Shown here: piece after piece, positions 11,443 to 23,333 of the stretch
Layout: every line of letters begins with the position of its first letter
Position numbering within the stretch: the first letter of the stretch is position 1
From: Deinococcus frigens DSM 12807
GTDB lineage: Bacteria > Deinococcota > Deinococci > Deinococcales > Deinococcaceae
DNA: 64,000 bases
Assembly: GCF_000701425.1 (NCBI RefSeq)
Contig: NZ_JNIW01000002.1
Span: 89,293-153,292 of the forward strand
Direction of reading: 5' to 3'
Translations under genes and position numbers: made by a program
Notes under the pieces: model-generated
What the model was told of the DNA's origin: nothing
The model's database searches: none
Seen by the model: the letters and a program-made list of their open reading frames with translations, nothing else

Positions 11443-11988
11443 ATGACTGTTCCTGCCACTGAAGTGTCCGTCCATGAAGTTCATCTGCGCGAAGCCCTGG
11501 CCCTGGCCCGCCGGTCGCTTGAGGCCGGAAGCTCCCCTGTCGGGGCCATGCTGGTGGACCAGAGCGGGCAGGTCATCGCGCGGGGCCGCAACCGCACGGG
11601 CGAGGCGCAGACCGCCGAGCGGGTGGGCGACGCCAGCGTGGCGCACGCCGAGATGGACGTGTTCTTCCAGGCGGGCAAGCTGGAGGACCCGCAGAGCCTG
11701 ACCCTGTATTCCAGCCTGGAACCGTGCCTGATGTGCGGCGGTGCCTCCGCGCTGCTGGAGGTGGGCCGGATCGTGTGGGCGACGGGCGATCCCTGGGGCG
11801 GTGCGGGCCGCCTGCTGGCGTGGTCCGATCATCCCGCCATGCAGGAAACGGAAATTATCGCCTGCCCCCTGCCCGAGCTGGAAACCGAGGGCGCGAGTCT
11901 GTTCGCCCCCGAGGCCAAACGCGCCTTTCCCGAAAAGGGCTGGGCGCTGTGGCGCGAGAAATATCCGGTAGAAACCGAGGGGGTCTGA
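11443..11988 (+). CDS. nucleoside/nucleobase deaminase (cytidine deaminase-like fold)
   Basis: The 181-residue protein has the zinc deaminase signature: HAEMDVF with the catalytic His-Ala-Glu near residue 69, and SLEPCLMCGGAS with the two zinc Cys about 30 residues later. This matches the TadA/guanine deaminase/CMP deaminase superfamily. It lacks the basic C-terminal features I would expect for TadA and is not preceded by tRNA-modifying neighbours, so a free nucleobase or nucleoside substrate seems more likely. The ATG at 11443 is chosen because conservation begins at VHEVHLREALALARRSL. Confidence 0.8.
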   Translation: MTVPATEVSVHEVHLREALALARRSLEAGSSPVGAMLVDQSGQVIARGRNRTGEAQTAERVGDASVAHAEMDVFFQAGKLEDPQSLTLYSSLEPCLMCGGASALLEVGRIVWATGDPWGGAGRLLAWSDHPAMQETEIIACPLPELETEGASLFAPEAKRAFPEKGWALWREKYPVETEGV

Positions 11989-12009
11989 GCAGAGCGGCCC
12001 ATACTCGCC

Positions 12010-12015
12010 TATGAT
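12010..12015 (+). promoter_or_regulatory. -10 box upstream of the mini-ORF and ribokinase-type gene
   Basis: TATGAT lies 7 nt before an ATG at 12023 that opens a 9-codon ORF, not before the kinase start itself. Confidence 0.55.
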
Positions 12016-12022
12016 CGTCGCC

Positions 12023-12052
12023 ATGAAGCGTCTCGATCTGGAACTGGCGTGA
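12023..12052 (+). CDS. nine-codon leaderless mini-ORF overlapping the kinase start
   Basis: ATG at 12023 follows TATGAT by 7 nt, the leaderless spacing seen for many genes here. It reads MKRLDLELA and stops at TGA (12050-12052), which overlaps the kinase GTG (12049-12051) in a GTGA. This could couple kinase translation to a leaderless initiation event. It could also be a relic of a longer gene's 5' end. No attenuation hairpin was seen. Confidence 0.35.
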   Translation: MKRLDLELA

Positions 12053-12933
12053 GCGTGCTGGTGGTGGGCAGCGTCAATGCGGACCTGACCGTGCGTGCCA
12101 CGCGTATTCCCGGCCCCGGCGAAACGGTGTTGGGCGGCGATACACGAACTTCGCCGGGGGGCAAGGGGGCGAATGGTGCGGTGGCGGCAGCGCTGGCTGG
12201 CGCGCAAGTGTCCATGATCGGGGCTGTGGGTCAGGACGCCTTCCAGGACGTGGCCCTCTCCGGGCTGCGGCGGGCGGGCGTGGACCTGTCCGGCCTGCTG
12301 ACCCTGGACGCCCCCACCGGACTGGCGCTAATCACCGTCTCGGACGCGGGCGAGAACGCCATTACCGTGGCGAGCGGCGCGAATGCCCGGCTGACGCCCC
12401 AGCATCTGTCCGCCGATCTGGGCGGCTTCACGCACCTGCTGCTGCAACAGGAACTGCCTCCCAAAATCACGCTGGAGGCAGCGAAACGCGCCTCGGACGC
12501 GGGCCTGACCGTCCTCCTCAATGCCGCCCCCACCCGCGACACCGCCCCCGAACTGCTGCGCCTGACGGGTCACCTGCTGGTCAACGAGCACGAACTCGCC
12601 GCCCTGGCCGGAGAGGGAGAGGTCGAGGACCGCGCCCGCGCCCTGCTGGAACGCGGGCCGGGGGCGGTGACCGTCACGCTGGGGGGCAAGGGCAGCCTGA
12701 CCGTGACAGCGCGGGAGATGCACCGCCTGCCCGCGCACCCGGTCAATGCGGTGGACACTACCGGGGCGGGTGATACCTTCTGCGGCGTGCTGACCGCGCG
12801 GCTGGCACATGGCGACACGCTGGAAGCGGCCCTGCGCTGGGCCGGGATCGCCGCTGCCCTGGCCTGCACCCACCCCGGCGCGCAAGACGCCATGCCGACG
12901 TGGGAGGAAGTGGAGCGGGCAAGCGGTCACTGA
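12049..12933 (+). CDS. PfkB-family carbohydrate kinase, ribokinase-like
   Basis: The 294-residue protein matches the ribokinase/PfkB family. The first signature region is GETVLGGDTRTSPGGKGANG near residues 25-45, with the GGKGAN sugar-binding motif. The second is NAVDTTGAGDTFCGVLTARL near residues 240-260, containing the GAGD catalytic Asp. Ribose is the most likely substrate given the GGKGANGAVAAA motif, but other sugars or nucleosides are possible. The start is GTG at 12049, overlapping the stop of a leaderless mini-ORF. No ribose transporter is adjacent. Confidence 0.85.
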   Translation: MSVLVVGSVNADLTVRATRIPGPGETVLGGDTRTSPGGKGANGAVAAALAGAQVSMIGAVGQDAFQDVALSGLRRAGVDLSGLLTLDAPTGLALITVSDAGENAITVASGANARLTPQHLSADLGGFTHLLLQQELPPKITLEAAKRASDAGLTVLLNAAPTRDTAPELLRLTGHLLVNEHELAALAGEGEVEDRARALLERGPGAVTVTLGGKGSLTVTAREMHRLPAHPVNAVDTTGAGDTFCGVLTARLAHGDTLEAALRWAGIAAALACTHPGAQDAMPTWEEVERASGH

Positions 12934-12962
12934 TCCTTCAGACCTCTGGCCTCTCAGACCCG

Positions 12963-12968
12963 TAGACT
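12963..12968 (+). promoter_or_regulatory. leaderless -10 box of the gene at 12975
   Basis: TAGACT followed by six C residues and then ATG. Confidence 0.65.
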
Positions 12969-12974
12969 CCCCCC

Positions 12975-13517
12975 ATGCGTTACCGGATTTTCACCGAACA
13001 GGACAACGCCGCGCTTCAGGCGCTGGACCTGACCGTGCAGCGGCATCTGGACCCTGCCTTCGACACTCTGCCTGCGCGCGAGCGCGAGGGCCGCGTATCC
13101 ACCAGCCTGCCCGCGCTGAAGTTCTATGAGCGCAGCGAGCATTCCTTTGTGGCCGAGCAGGACGGGCAACTGGCGGGCTTTATTTTCGCGCAGTCGGTGT
13201 GGCAGGGCGATAAGCCCATCGTGCTGGTGCGGACCCTGAGCCTGTCGCCCGAGGCCGCTGCGGAGACAGCGCAGGGTCTGTTGCACGCCACCGTCAAGAG
13301 CGCCTACGACGCCGCCGTCTACGAGGTGCACTTTCCCATCGCGCCCGGTCTAAAAGGTGCGGCACAGGCCGAGGAAGCCGTGACCATCGGCGCTTACGCG
13401 GTGCGGCACCTGGGCAGCCGTCTGGACACCGCGCCGGGCCAGCGGCTGACTCCGGGCGCTCTCCCCAGCCGAGCGGGAGACATTTCTGGCACTTCGGGCG
13501 CGGGTGCGGACGCATAA
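12975..13517 (+). CDS. GNAT-like protein, possibly DUF1999 family
   Basis: The 180-residue product starts [18 protein letters not shown] and contains [20 protein letters not shown], the usual beta4 look of an acetyltransferase fold, followed by [13 protein letters not shown]. It resembles proteins annotated DUF1999 in Deinococcus-Thermus; this is from memory and unsearched. The canonical acetyl-CoA loop (Q/RxxGxG/A) is not obvious, so enzymatic activity is uncertain. It is expressed from a leaderless promoter. Its TAA overlaps the ATG of the next small ORF (TAATG), which suggests a three-gene unit with the DUF503 gene. Confidence 0.65.
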   Translation: MRYRIFTEQDNAALQALDLTVQRHLDPAFDTLPAREREGRVSTSLPALKFYERSEHSFVAEQDGQLAGFIFAQSVWQGDKPIVLVRTLSLSPEAAAETAQGLLHATVKSAYDAAVYEVHFPIAPGLKGAAQAEEAVTIGAYAVRHLGSRLDTAPGQRLTPGALPSRAGDISGTSGAGADA

Positions 13518-13732
13518 TGGCGGGCATGACTATTTGCGTTCCCCGTGTGCTACTGGGCATTTGCGGCATGTCCCACGACGCCGGGCAGACTGTCGCCGTT
13601 GCCCTGCCCAGCGTCCCACAGGCCATCCCCAACGACGGCCAGATCGAGATACCTTACCCTCCTTCGCAACTGACCGTGTTGGATCAGGGGCGGGCGGTGG
13701 GCGGTCAGAGCTTCCTGGCCGGAATGTCGTAG
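13517..13732 (+). CDS. small hypothetical protein between the DUF1999-like and DUF503 genes
   Basis: A 71-residue frame begins at an ATG overlapping the preceding stop (TAATG) and ends 2 nt before the GTG of the DUF503 gene. Codon third positions are mostly G or C, as in the neighbours, and no other frame explains the 217-bp gap. The product (for example [20 protein letters not shown]) has no motif I recognise. Tight packing argues for a real gene; the lack of a recognised family argues against certainty. Confidence 0.5.
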   Translation: MAGMTICVPRVLLGICGMSHDAGQTVAVALPSVPQAIPNDGQIEIPYPPSQLTVLDQGRAVGGQSFLAGMS

Positions 13733-13734
13733 CG

Positions 13735-14082
13735 GTGGCGCTGGGGTATGTGGGCGTCCTGACCATCCGGCTGGAAATGCCCTGGGTCAGCAACCTCAAG
13801 GAAAAGCGCGCCCTGGTGCGCCCGGTGGTCGAGCGCCTGAAGGTCCGCTTCCCTCTGACGGTGGCCCGTCTGGACGGTCTGGACGCCCACGATTGGGAAG
13901 TGATCGGCGTGGCCACCATCAGCAACGATTATGGGTGGGTCAAGGAAACCCTCAAGATGGCCGCCGACTACATCGCCAGCGAGGGGCCGTACCGCGTTAC
14001 CGAGGAGGAAACCGAGATCACCATGATCGGCGAGGGCGATCCGGAAGAGGATGAGCTGGAAGAGGACGAGCTGGAGGACTGA
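13735..14082 (+). CDS. DUF503 family protein (YlxP-like)
   Basis: The 115-residue product reads [20 protein letters not shown], then [20 protein letters not shown] and [20 protein letters not shown]. This is the compact alpha/beta fold of DUF503 (YlxP), a small conserved family of unknown function often near nusA/infB/rbfA; that context is absent here. It carries an acidic C-terminal tail of repeated Glu/Asp/Leu. The start is set at GTG 13735, where homology begins, 2 nt after the preceding small ORF. Confidence 0.8.
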   Translation: MALGYVGVLTIRLEMPWVSNLKEKRALVRPVVERLKVRFPLTVARLDGLDAHDWEVIGVATISNDYGWVKETLKMAADYIASEGPYRVTEEETEITMIGEGDPEEDELEEDELED

Positions 14083-14090
14083 ACGGGGAC

Positions 14091-14459
14091 TTATTCAACT
14101 CTGTTACAGCCAATTCCATCGTTGTCCCGGTCCAGTCCTGGCGTGTAGCTAGCCTCGGTTTTCTTGATATCGAACAGCCCAATTTTGCTCAGCTCGGTGC
14201 AGCGCCCGTATTTGGCCCTGACCAGTGGGCGTTCCACCCACCCCGTTTTGCCCTGGGCCGTGACCTTGCACCATGTTGGAGTACACGAGGTTGCCGTACA
14301 CGAGACAATCTCAAGGTTGGTTCTGGCGGGCAGCGTGGCAACCAGCGGACCTGACGCGCTGGTCAGAACGGAGAGACGGGCCGTTGCCGGAACGCTGCCT
14401 GGGTAGGCAAGGGCTGTCGAGGTTGTGGCGGTGACCAGCAGGGCGATCAATCTGTTCAT
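14091..14459 (-). CDS. secreted SH3-like plus Excalibur-type calcium-binding protein
   Basis: The 122-residue product has a signal peptide (MNRLIALLVTATTSTALAYP) and an SH3b-like module with four Cys (IVSCTATSCTPTWCKVTAQG, then GWVERPLV). Its C-terminus, YTPGLDRDNDGIGCNRVE, is the Excalibur pattern (DxDxDGxxC) found on extracellular proteins, which binds calcium. It probably works in the envelope or at the cell surface. It is convergent with the DUF503 gene 8 bp away. Confidence 0.75.
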   Translation of the reverse strand: MNRLIALLVTATTSTALAYPGSVPATARLSVLTSASGPLVATLPARTNLEIVSCTATSCTPTWCKVTAQGKTGWVERPLVRAKYGRCTELSKIGLFDIKKTEASYTPGLDRDNDGIGCNRVE

Positions 14460-14536
14460 TTGCGGTCCATGCTGGCATCCCGGCTACTGTGCGTGGGCCT
14501 CACTGGCACGGCCCATCCCGTGTCCTATGGCCGTGT

Positions 14537-14542
14537 TAGCCT
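14537..14542 (+). promoter_or_regulatory. leaderless -10 box of purB
   Basis: TAGCCT lies 6 nt before the GTG start at 14549, with no ribosome binding site. Confidence 0.6.
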
Positions 14543-14548
14543 CCCTGC

Positions 14549-15856
<1,308 letters not shown>

Positions 15857-15980
15857 GGCGGGTGACGGAGGAGGAAGTACGGCGAATTCATTCTTCAGGG
15901 TTGAGGGGCGGCTCCGTTCTTAATCCCTGGCCGGGCAATCTTGCGGGATGTCTGGGAGAGCGGGACGTGAAATCGGAACC

Positions 15981-16512
<532 letters not shown>

Positions 16513-16516
<4 letters not shown>

Positions 16517-17280
16517 CGAGCCTCTGGTGCGTCTGCGCGCAACTCGTCGGCCTTCTCTTTCATCTCGTCGGCCAGCTCCTCCAGGGCCTCGGCCTGTTCC
16601 TGCTCAGAAGCGCCGGTCTCGCCCATCTTCTCCACCACCGCCTCGCCGATCTGCACCAGAGCGTCCACCTGTTCAGGGGCGGCCTCGTCCAGTTCGCTGA
16701 TGCGTGCAACGATGCTTTCGCCCGCGTCGGCCAGGGCGTCGGCCTCGTGCGCCGCGCTGAAACGCTGGATTTCATCGACGCGGTGCTGGTGTTCATTGAG
16801 GACCTGCTCCAGATGATTGGCCTGCTCCAGCGTCTGCGCCTGCGCCCGCGCCGCACCGATGATGTTTTTCAGGGCCGCCAACTGGTCGTTGACCCGCCCG
16901 TGGATCAGTCGCAGCTGGGCCACATTCAACTCGTCCACTGGCGTGCGCGCCACGTCCTCCAGGGCCAGACACACCAACTGGTCCAGGGCCTGCGCCGCCG
17001 TGATCTGCTGCTCACCGTTTTCCACGATGTCCAGCAGCGCCTGAGTTTGCCCGCCGCGCTCGTGGGGGCTGGCCCCCAGCGGCAGCGTGCGAATTTGCTC
17101 GGTGGTCAGGTGAATGACCTGCCGCAGCGCGTCGGTGGCCGCCAGTCCCTGCTGTCCGGTGCGGATGATGTCCTCCAGCGTGCTGCTCTGTGCCCACCCC
17201 GCCGCGCCGACATGCTCGCGGGCGCGCACTTCCGAGACCCGGCGGTGCTGGCTGTGGGCAGCGTTCCAGGCATCGGCCAT
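16513..17280 (-). CDS. hypothetical alpha-helical protein
   Basis: The 255-residue product (start MADAWNAAHSQHRRVSEVRA at 17280; the frame is open further upstream but without coding character) is almost wholly predicted helix. It is rich in Ala, Glu and Gln and shows heptad-like spacing, for example QAQTLEQANHLEQVLNEHQH and EQEQAEALEELADEMKEKAD. There is no signal peptide, membrane segment or Cys. The C-terminus is strongly acidic. I recognise no family; a coiled-coil scaffolding role would be a guess. It is divergent from rplS. Confidence 0.65.
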
Positions 17281-17594
17281 CAGTCCGTCGCGTTTGTCCT
17301 GAGCTGGGTTCACGGGTGCCCCAGCCCTGGACGCGCCCGGACGCCTCCGAGAAATCGTTGGAAAGTTGAGATATAGCTCACACTCTGTATCCTCGTCTTT
17401 TTTGGTCCTTCCGAAGGTGAGCCGCGCCCCGCTTGCCGTTTTCCGCTGGCCTCGCGTATACTCCCAAGGTTCGGACCGGCTGTCAGCGTGCAGCCGCGCG
17501 CCGTATCTGGTGTAAGAATGCCTCTGCCAGCGCCCGCACACGCGGGCCAAGAACGCTGGAAGGTGGGGCAGTCCGCTGACCCAAGGAGCCTGCA
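17281..17594. other. spacer with rplS promoter, no gene
   Basis: The only clear signal is the plus-strand promoter at 17433-17462. The rest is unassigned leader for rplS and for the divergent helical-protein gene. Confidence 0.5.
17433..17462 (+). promoter_or_regulatory. rplS promoter
   Basis: TTGCCG (17433-17438), an 18-nt spacer and TATACT (17457-17462) form a sigma-70-type promoter. It would give a leader of about 125 nt before rplS. Confidence 0.65.
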
Positions 17595-18116
17595 ATGAGC
17601 AACATCAAAGTGAACCGTGGCGCGATTCTGCGCGCCGTCGAACAGCCGCACATCAAGTCCGATCACCCCGAGTTTCGCCCCGGCGACACCGTGCGCGTGG
17701 AAACCAAAGTGGTGGAAGGCAACCGCACCCGCAACCAGGCCTTCGAGGGCGTGGTCATTGCCCTGAACGGCTCGGGCAGCCGCCGCAGCTTCACCGTCCG
17801 CAAGATCTCCTTCGGTGAGGGTGTGGAGCGCGTGTTTCCCTTCAGCAGCCCGCTGCTGGCCAAGGTGGCCGTGCTGGAACGCGGCAAGGTGCGCCGCGCC
17901 AAGCTGTACTACCTGCGCGACCTGCGCGGCAAGGCCGCCCGCATCAAGAGCGACCGCAGCCGCGTGATGAAGGACGCCGCCGCCACTAAGACGGCCAAGG
18001 CCAGCAAGCAGGCCGCCGATCAGGCCGCCGCCGCCCAGGCTGCCGAAGCCGCTGCCGCCCAGGCCGCTGCGCCTGCCCCTCAAACTGAGGCCGCCCCCGA
18101 AACACAGGGCGAATAA
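17595..18116 (+). CDS. rplS: 50S ribosomal protein L19 with Ala-rich C-terminal extension
   Basis: L19 sits at the subunit interface. The core [54 protein letters not shown] and [14 protein letters not shown] is standard. After about residue 120 comes an Ala/Gln/Pro-rich tail of some 50 residues absent from the usual 115-residue bacterial L19; a longer L19 is known in Deinococcus. The ATG at 17595 is preceded by AAGGAG. A strong terminator follows. Confidence 0.96.
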   Translation: MSNIKVNRGAILRAVEQPHIKSDHPEFRPGDTVRVETKVVEGNRTRNQAFEGVVIALNGSGSRRSFTVRKISFGEGVERVFPFSSPLLAKVAVLERGKVRRAKLYYLRDLRGKAARIKSDRSRVMKDAAATKTAKASKQAADQAAAAQAAEAAAAQAAAPAPQTEAAPETQGE

Positions 18117-18133
18117 GTCCAGAGGTTGAAATT

Positions 18134-18166
18134 AAGCCGCCTGCCCCCGTGGTGGGCGGCTTTTTT
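18134..18166 (+). terminator. rplS terminator
   Basis: GCCGCC and GGCGGC arms are followed by TTTTTT, 18 nt after the rplS stop. Confidence 0.85.
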
Positions 18167-18302
18167 ATGTCCTGGAGTGAAGGTGGACTCCAGTGTGGCC
18201 GTGAACCCCCGGTCTGCATCTCCTCTCAAAAGGGAGCCAGGCAGAGTGGGACGCGGGGACTGTGGATGCCCTCCTGCAACCTTTCGCCCCGCCCGACTTT
18301 GC

Positions 18303-18308
18303 TAGGCT
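18303..18308 (+). promoter_or_regulatory. leaderless -10 box of the HAD phosphatase gene
   Basis: TAGGCT lies 7 nt before the GTG start at 18316. Confidence 0.55.
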
Positions 18309-18315
18309 GCCGCGC

Positions 18316-19149
18316 GTGACCTCCCGCGATGCCCAGCCCCCCACCGGACGCCCGCCCCTGCCGCCCCCAGCGGGCCTGCCGCTGCTGATGGCCTTTGATC
18401 TGGACGGCACGTTGATCACCGAGCAGGGCCGCGAGGCCGACGCCGCCACGGCAAGCGCGCTGGCCCGGCTGCGTGCGGCAGGCGTGAAACTGGCGATCAT
18501 CACTGGGCGCGACCTGGCCCCCGACGCCGTGCTGGACGCTATGCAGCCCGATGCGGTGGCCACCAACAACGGCGGGCGCATCGTGGTGAACGGCGAGCTG
18601 CACACCGAGGCCCGCTTCACAGCCGCAGACCTGGAAGCGGTGCTGGCCCACGAGCTGGACGGCGCGCGCGTTGTGCTGTTCACGGCCCAGCGGCTGTTCG
18701 TGGACCTGCCGCGCGGCACCCAGCCGGAACCCTGGATGATCGCCCGCAACTCTGGCCCGCTTAGCGAAGCGCCCGCCGGGGACGTGCTGAAAGTTGGCTT
18801 CTACCATCCACAGGTGGCGGGTTTTGCCGGGCGGCTGCGGCAGTCCCACCCGCATCTGGTGCTGACCGGCGCGCAGCCCCCCTACCTCAGTTTCCTGACC
18901 ATCACGCCGCAGGGGGCGCACAAGGGCGCGGCCCTGACGCTGATCGCGGACGCGCTGGAGCTGCCGCATGGCCGCGCGGTGGCTTTTGGCGACAGCGACA
19001 ACGACGAGGCCATGCTGGAGGTTGCGGGCTACGCCGTGCAGGTGGGCACGCTGCCGCTGCTGGCCCGCCACGCCCACACCCGGCTGGAGCGCCAGACCGA
19101 TCTGGGCGCGTACCTGAATGCCTGGGCAGACCGGCTGGGGCGGGCCTAG
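18316..19149 (+). CDS. HAD superfamily phosphatase, Cof type
   Basis: The 277-residue protein shows all HAD motifs: MAFDLDGTLI (nucleophile Asp, near residue 28), LAIITGRDL (motif II), PQGAHKGAALTLIA (motif III Lys) and VAFGDSDNDEAMLEVAG (motif IV). The large cap between motifs II and III is the C2 cap typical of the Cof/YbiV subfamily, which dephosphorylates sugar phosphates, FMN or similar metabolites. The GTG start at 18316 is placed by the leaderless -10 box. A 15-bp direct duplication (CCTAGACGTGCACAG) spans the stop codon at 19145-19174. Confidence 0.88.
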   Translation: MTSRDAQPPTGRPPLPPPAGLPLLMAFDLDGTLITEQGREADAATASALARLRAAGVKLAIITGRDLAPDAVLDAMQPDAVATNNGGRIVVNGELHTEARFTAADLEAVLAHELDGARVVLFTAQRLFVDLPRGTQPEPWMIARNSGPLSEAPAGDVLKVGFYHPQVAGFAGRLRQSHPHLVLTGAQPPYLSFLTITPQGAHKGAALTLIADALELPHGRAVAFGDSDNDEAMLEVAGYAVQVGTLPLLARHAHTRLERQTDLGAYLNAWADRLGRA

Positions 19150-19220
19150 ACGTGCACAGCCTAGACGTGCACAGAAAAATCTCCTCTCCGCGCAGGAAGA
19201 GGAGCGCGGCTGTGGCCGGG

Positions 19221-19790
19221 TTACTTGGCCGTCAGGGCGAAACTGTCCACGATACCGCGTCCGCTGTCGAGCAGTTCCTGGGGCGTGCCGGTGGGCGTCA
19301 CCAGGGTCACGGTGTACAGGCGGTTGTTCTTCAGCGTGAAAAGCTGGGTCCAGCGCACCTTGCCGCCGTCGCCGTCGCCGGTGTAACTCCACAGGATGGC
19401 GTTCTGGCCACTGACCCTGACCGTCTTCTCGCCCAGCATCTTCAGGCTGGGGACCAGCTCGGGCATCTTGCGGGCGTTCAGGTCGCGCACGTCCGCCAGG
19501 GTGGCTTTCAGGTCGGCAGGAATGTCCTGCACCAGTACGGTTACGGTGGGGCGAAGCTGGCCCACGGTCTTGTTAACGAACGCCACGTCGGTATCCGGCA
19601 CATTTTTCAGCGGGGTCCAGCCGCCCGGCACCGTGATCGCGTAGCCCTTGCTGCTGGTCACGGTAATGGCGTCGATGACCTTTGCGGCGGCGGGCGTGGT
19701 GGCCGGGGCGGCGGCGGGGGCCGTCTGGGCCAGGGTGGACGGCATCAGGGGCAGGGCAAGCAGGGCGAGGGTCAGGGCAAAACGCGTCAT
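19221..19790 (-). CDS. secreted protein, PsbP/DcrB-like
   Basis: The 189-residue protein has a signal peptide (ALTLALLALPLMPSTLAQT) and an Ala/Pro linker. A domain follows that begins ITVTSSKGYAITVPGGWTPL and ends LDSGRGIVDSFALTAK. The pattern of a strand leading into PxGW and a closing amphipathic helix (IVDSF) is seen in PsbP-like and DUF1795/DcrB domains, so this is a fold-level guess. No catalytic motif is evident; it is probably periplasmic or surface-located. Confidence 0.65.
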   Translation of the reverse strand: MTRFALTLALLALPLMPSTLAQTAPAAAPATTPAAAKVIDAITVTSSKGYAITVPGGWTPLKNVPDTDVAFVNKTVGQLRPTVTVLVQDIPADLKATLADVRDLNARKMPELVPSLKMLGEKTVRVSGQNAILWSYTGDGDGGKVRWTQLFTLKNNRLYTVTLVTPTGTPQELLDSGRGIVDSFALTAK

Positions 19791-19949
19791 GCGCGGAGGC
19801 TAGTGCCTGAAAGTGAGGCGAGTCTGACGACGGGGCGCGGGAAATGGTTGCTGTGAAACGCAGTCCAGACTTGTTTCTGAATCCCGTGTAAACAGGTTTG
19901 AAGGCAAAGCGCACCCGTAGCTGACGCCTGGCCTCTATATAAGGGAAGC

Positions 19950-20864
19950 ATGCCGCCGCCCTGACCGTCACCCTCGCTGCCTGTGGCGTGCTGGGGCTGC
20001 CCCGGCGGCATAACCAGCTATACCCTGCCCGGCAACGCCGTTTACCCCGAGGGCATCGCCCATCTGGCTGGCAGCAAGGATTTCTACGTGGGCAGTACCA
20101 CCGACGGCACGATCAACAAGGGAACGCTGGGCCAGAAAGACATGGCCGAGTTCCTGCCTGCCAGGGCAGATCGCCCCACCGCCATCGGCATGAAAATAGA
20201 TGCGCAAAACCGCCTGTACGTTGCGGGCGGCGGCAGCGGCAAGGTCTTCGTGTACGATACGGCCACCAGGTCCCTGCTCAGAACCCTGACCACGCCCGCC
20301 GCCAGCGCCACGTTCCTCAACGACATCACCCTCACGCCGGACGCTGCGTTTGTCACCGATTCACAGCGCCCGGTCCTGTTCCGCATCAGCCGCACGGCCT
20401 CCAGCGTGGGCGACGCCGAGGCATGGCTGGACTTTACCGGCACGGCGCTGCAATACCAGATGGGCTTTAACCTCAACGGCATCGCCTCCACCCCGGACGG
20501 CACAACCCTGATTGTGGTCCAGAGCAATACCGGCAAGCTGTTCCGCATTACCGTGGCCGATAAATCCGTGACCGAGATCGATCTGAACGGGCAGACCGTC
20601 AAGAACGGCGACGGCATTCTGCTGGAAGGTCAGACGCTGTACGTGGTCCGCAACGCCGACGTGATCATCGTGCCCGTTACGCTGTCCGCCGATTTCGGGC
20701 GCGGCACGCTGGGCACGCCCTTCAGCGACGGCAGCCTGCGCTACCCCACCACCATCGCGCAGGAGGGCAAACGCCTGCTGGTGGTCAACTCCCAGTTTGA
20801 TCGGCGCGGCGAGGGCAAGAACCCGGAGCTGCCGTTCACGGTGTCGGACATCGCCATCAAATAA
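19950..20864 (+). pseudogene. lipoprotein beta-propeller with frame-disrupted signal peptide
   Basis: The mature part (GITSYTLPGNAVYPEGIAHL onward, about 285 residues) has SMP-30/NHL-like propeller repeats such as IGMKIDAQNRLYVAGGGSGK and LNGIASTPDGTTLIVVQSNT. The expected start is ATG 19950 behind AAGGGAAGC, but it meets TGA after three codons. A lipoprotein signal, AAALTVTLAACG, is encoded in a different frame at 19952-19987. The mature frame then resumes as the ATG's own frame, so two compensating shifts would be needed. The longest uninterrupted frame begins at a GTG (19983) with no signal. Either the gene is damaged or the sequence has two small errors. Confidence 0.6.
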
Positions 20865-20875
20865 GCATTCTTTGC

Positions 20876-20901
20876 AAAGGAGGGGGCGCGCGCCCTCCTT
20901 T

Positions 20902-20903
<2 letters not shown>
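20876..20903 (+). terminator. terminator behind the propeller gene
   Basis: AAAGGAGGG and CCCTCCTTT arms around a GCGC core are followed by TTTATTTT. It lies against the end of the convergent ABC gene. Confidence 0.8.
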
Positions 20904-22326
<1,423 letters not shown>

Positions 22327-22334
22327 CGGAACGG

Positions 22335-22340
22335 AGTTTA
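22335..22340 (-). promoter_or_regulatory. -10 box of the ModF-like gene
   Basis: TAAACT on the minus strand, 8 nt before the ATG. Confidence 0.55.
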
Positions 22341-22401
22341 GAGCCTTCTGGGACGGGAACCTTCCGCCCTCGCCTCGCGTATTGCTGTCAGGAGGAAATT
22401 C

Positions 22402-23331
22402 ATGGGTCCACTCATCGTTATCGTCGTTCTCGTTTTACTGGTGCTGATCACGTTGCTGGCGGGTGTCAAGAGCGTTTCACAGGGGTACGAGTGGACGCAG
22501 GAACGCTTCGGCAAGTATCAGCGTAGCCTCAAACCCGGCCTGAACCTGATCATCCCGTACATCGACCGGATCGGGCGCAGGGTCAACATGATGGAGCAGG
22601 TGCTGGACGTGCCCAGCCAGGAAGTCATCACCCACGACAATGCCCTGATTACCGTGGACGGCGTGGTGTTCTATCAGGTGCTGGATTCGGCCAAGGCCAG
22701 CTACGAGGTCCGCGACCTGGAACAGGCCACCCTCAACCTGACCATGACCAACATCCGCACCGTGATGGGCGGCATGGATCTGGATGACCTGCTCAGCAAC
22801 CGCGATTCCATCAACGCCCGCCTGCTGGCCGTGGTGGACGAGGCCACCGAGCCGTGGGGCGTCAAGGTCACGCGCATCGAGGTCAAGGACATCCGCCCGC
22901 CCGCCGATCTGGTGGCGAGCATGGGCCGTCAGATGAAGGCCGAGCGTGAGAAGCGCGCCAACATCCTGGACGCCGAGGGCTTTCGCCAGGCCGCCATCCT
23001 CAAGGCTGAGGGCGAGAAGCAGGCCAAGATCCTCAGTGCCGAGGGCCGCCGTCAGGCCACCTTCCTGGAGGCCGAGGCCCGCGAACGCGAGGCCGCCGCC
23101 GAAGCCGAGGCCACAAGGCTGGTCAGCGACGCCATTGCCAACGGCAACGCGCAGGCCATCAATTACTTCATCGCGCAGCGGTACGTGGACGCGCTGAAGG
23201 AGATTGCCACCGCCCCCAACCAAAAGACCCTGATCTTGCCCATCGAGGCCACCAGCATCCTGGGCAGCCTGCAAGGCATCGCGGAGGTGGCGAAAGAAGC
23301 CTTCGGTGCGGGCGGCGGGACCAAGAGGTAG
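22402..23331 (+). CDS. SPFH/Band 7 membrane protein (stomatin/QmcA-like)
   Basis: The 309-residue protein has one N-terminal membrane segment ([19 protein letters not shown]), then the SPFH domain ([59 protein letters not shown]). A long Ala/Glu coiled-coil follows ([20 protein letters not shown]) and a hydrophobic C-terminus. Such proteins oligomerise into membrane microdomain scaffolds and often regulate FtsH-type proteases. The ATG has a strong AGGAGG upstream. Two bases separate it from the NfeD-like gene, its usual partner. Confidence 0.93.
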   Translation: MGPLIVIVVLVLLVLITLLAGVKSVSQGYEWTQERFGKYQRSLKPGLNLIIPYIDRIGRRVNMMEQVLDVPSQEVITHDNALITVDGVVFYQVLDSAKASYEVRDLEQATLNLTMTNIRTVMGGMDLDDLLSNRDSINARLLAVVDEATEPWGVKVTRIEVKDIRPPADLVASMGRQMKAEREKRANILDAEGFRQAAILKAEGEKQAKILSAEGRRQATFLEAEAREREAAAEAEATRLVSDAIANGNAQAINYFIAQRYVDALKEIATAPNQKTLILPIEATSILGSLQGIAEVAKEAFGAGGGTKR

Positions 23332-23333
23332 GT

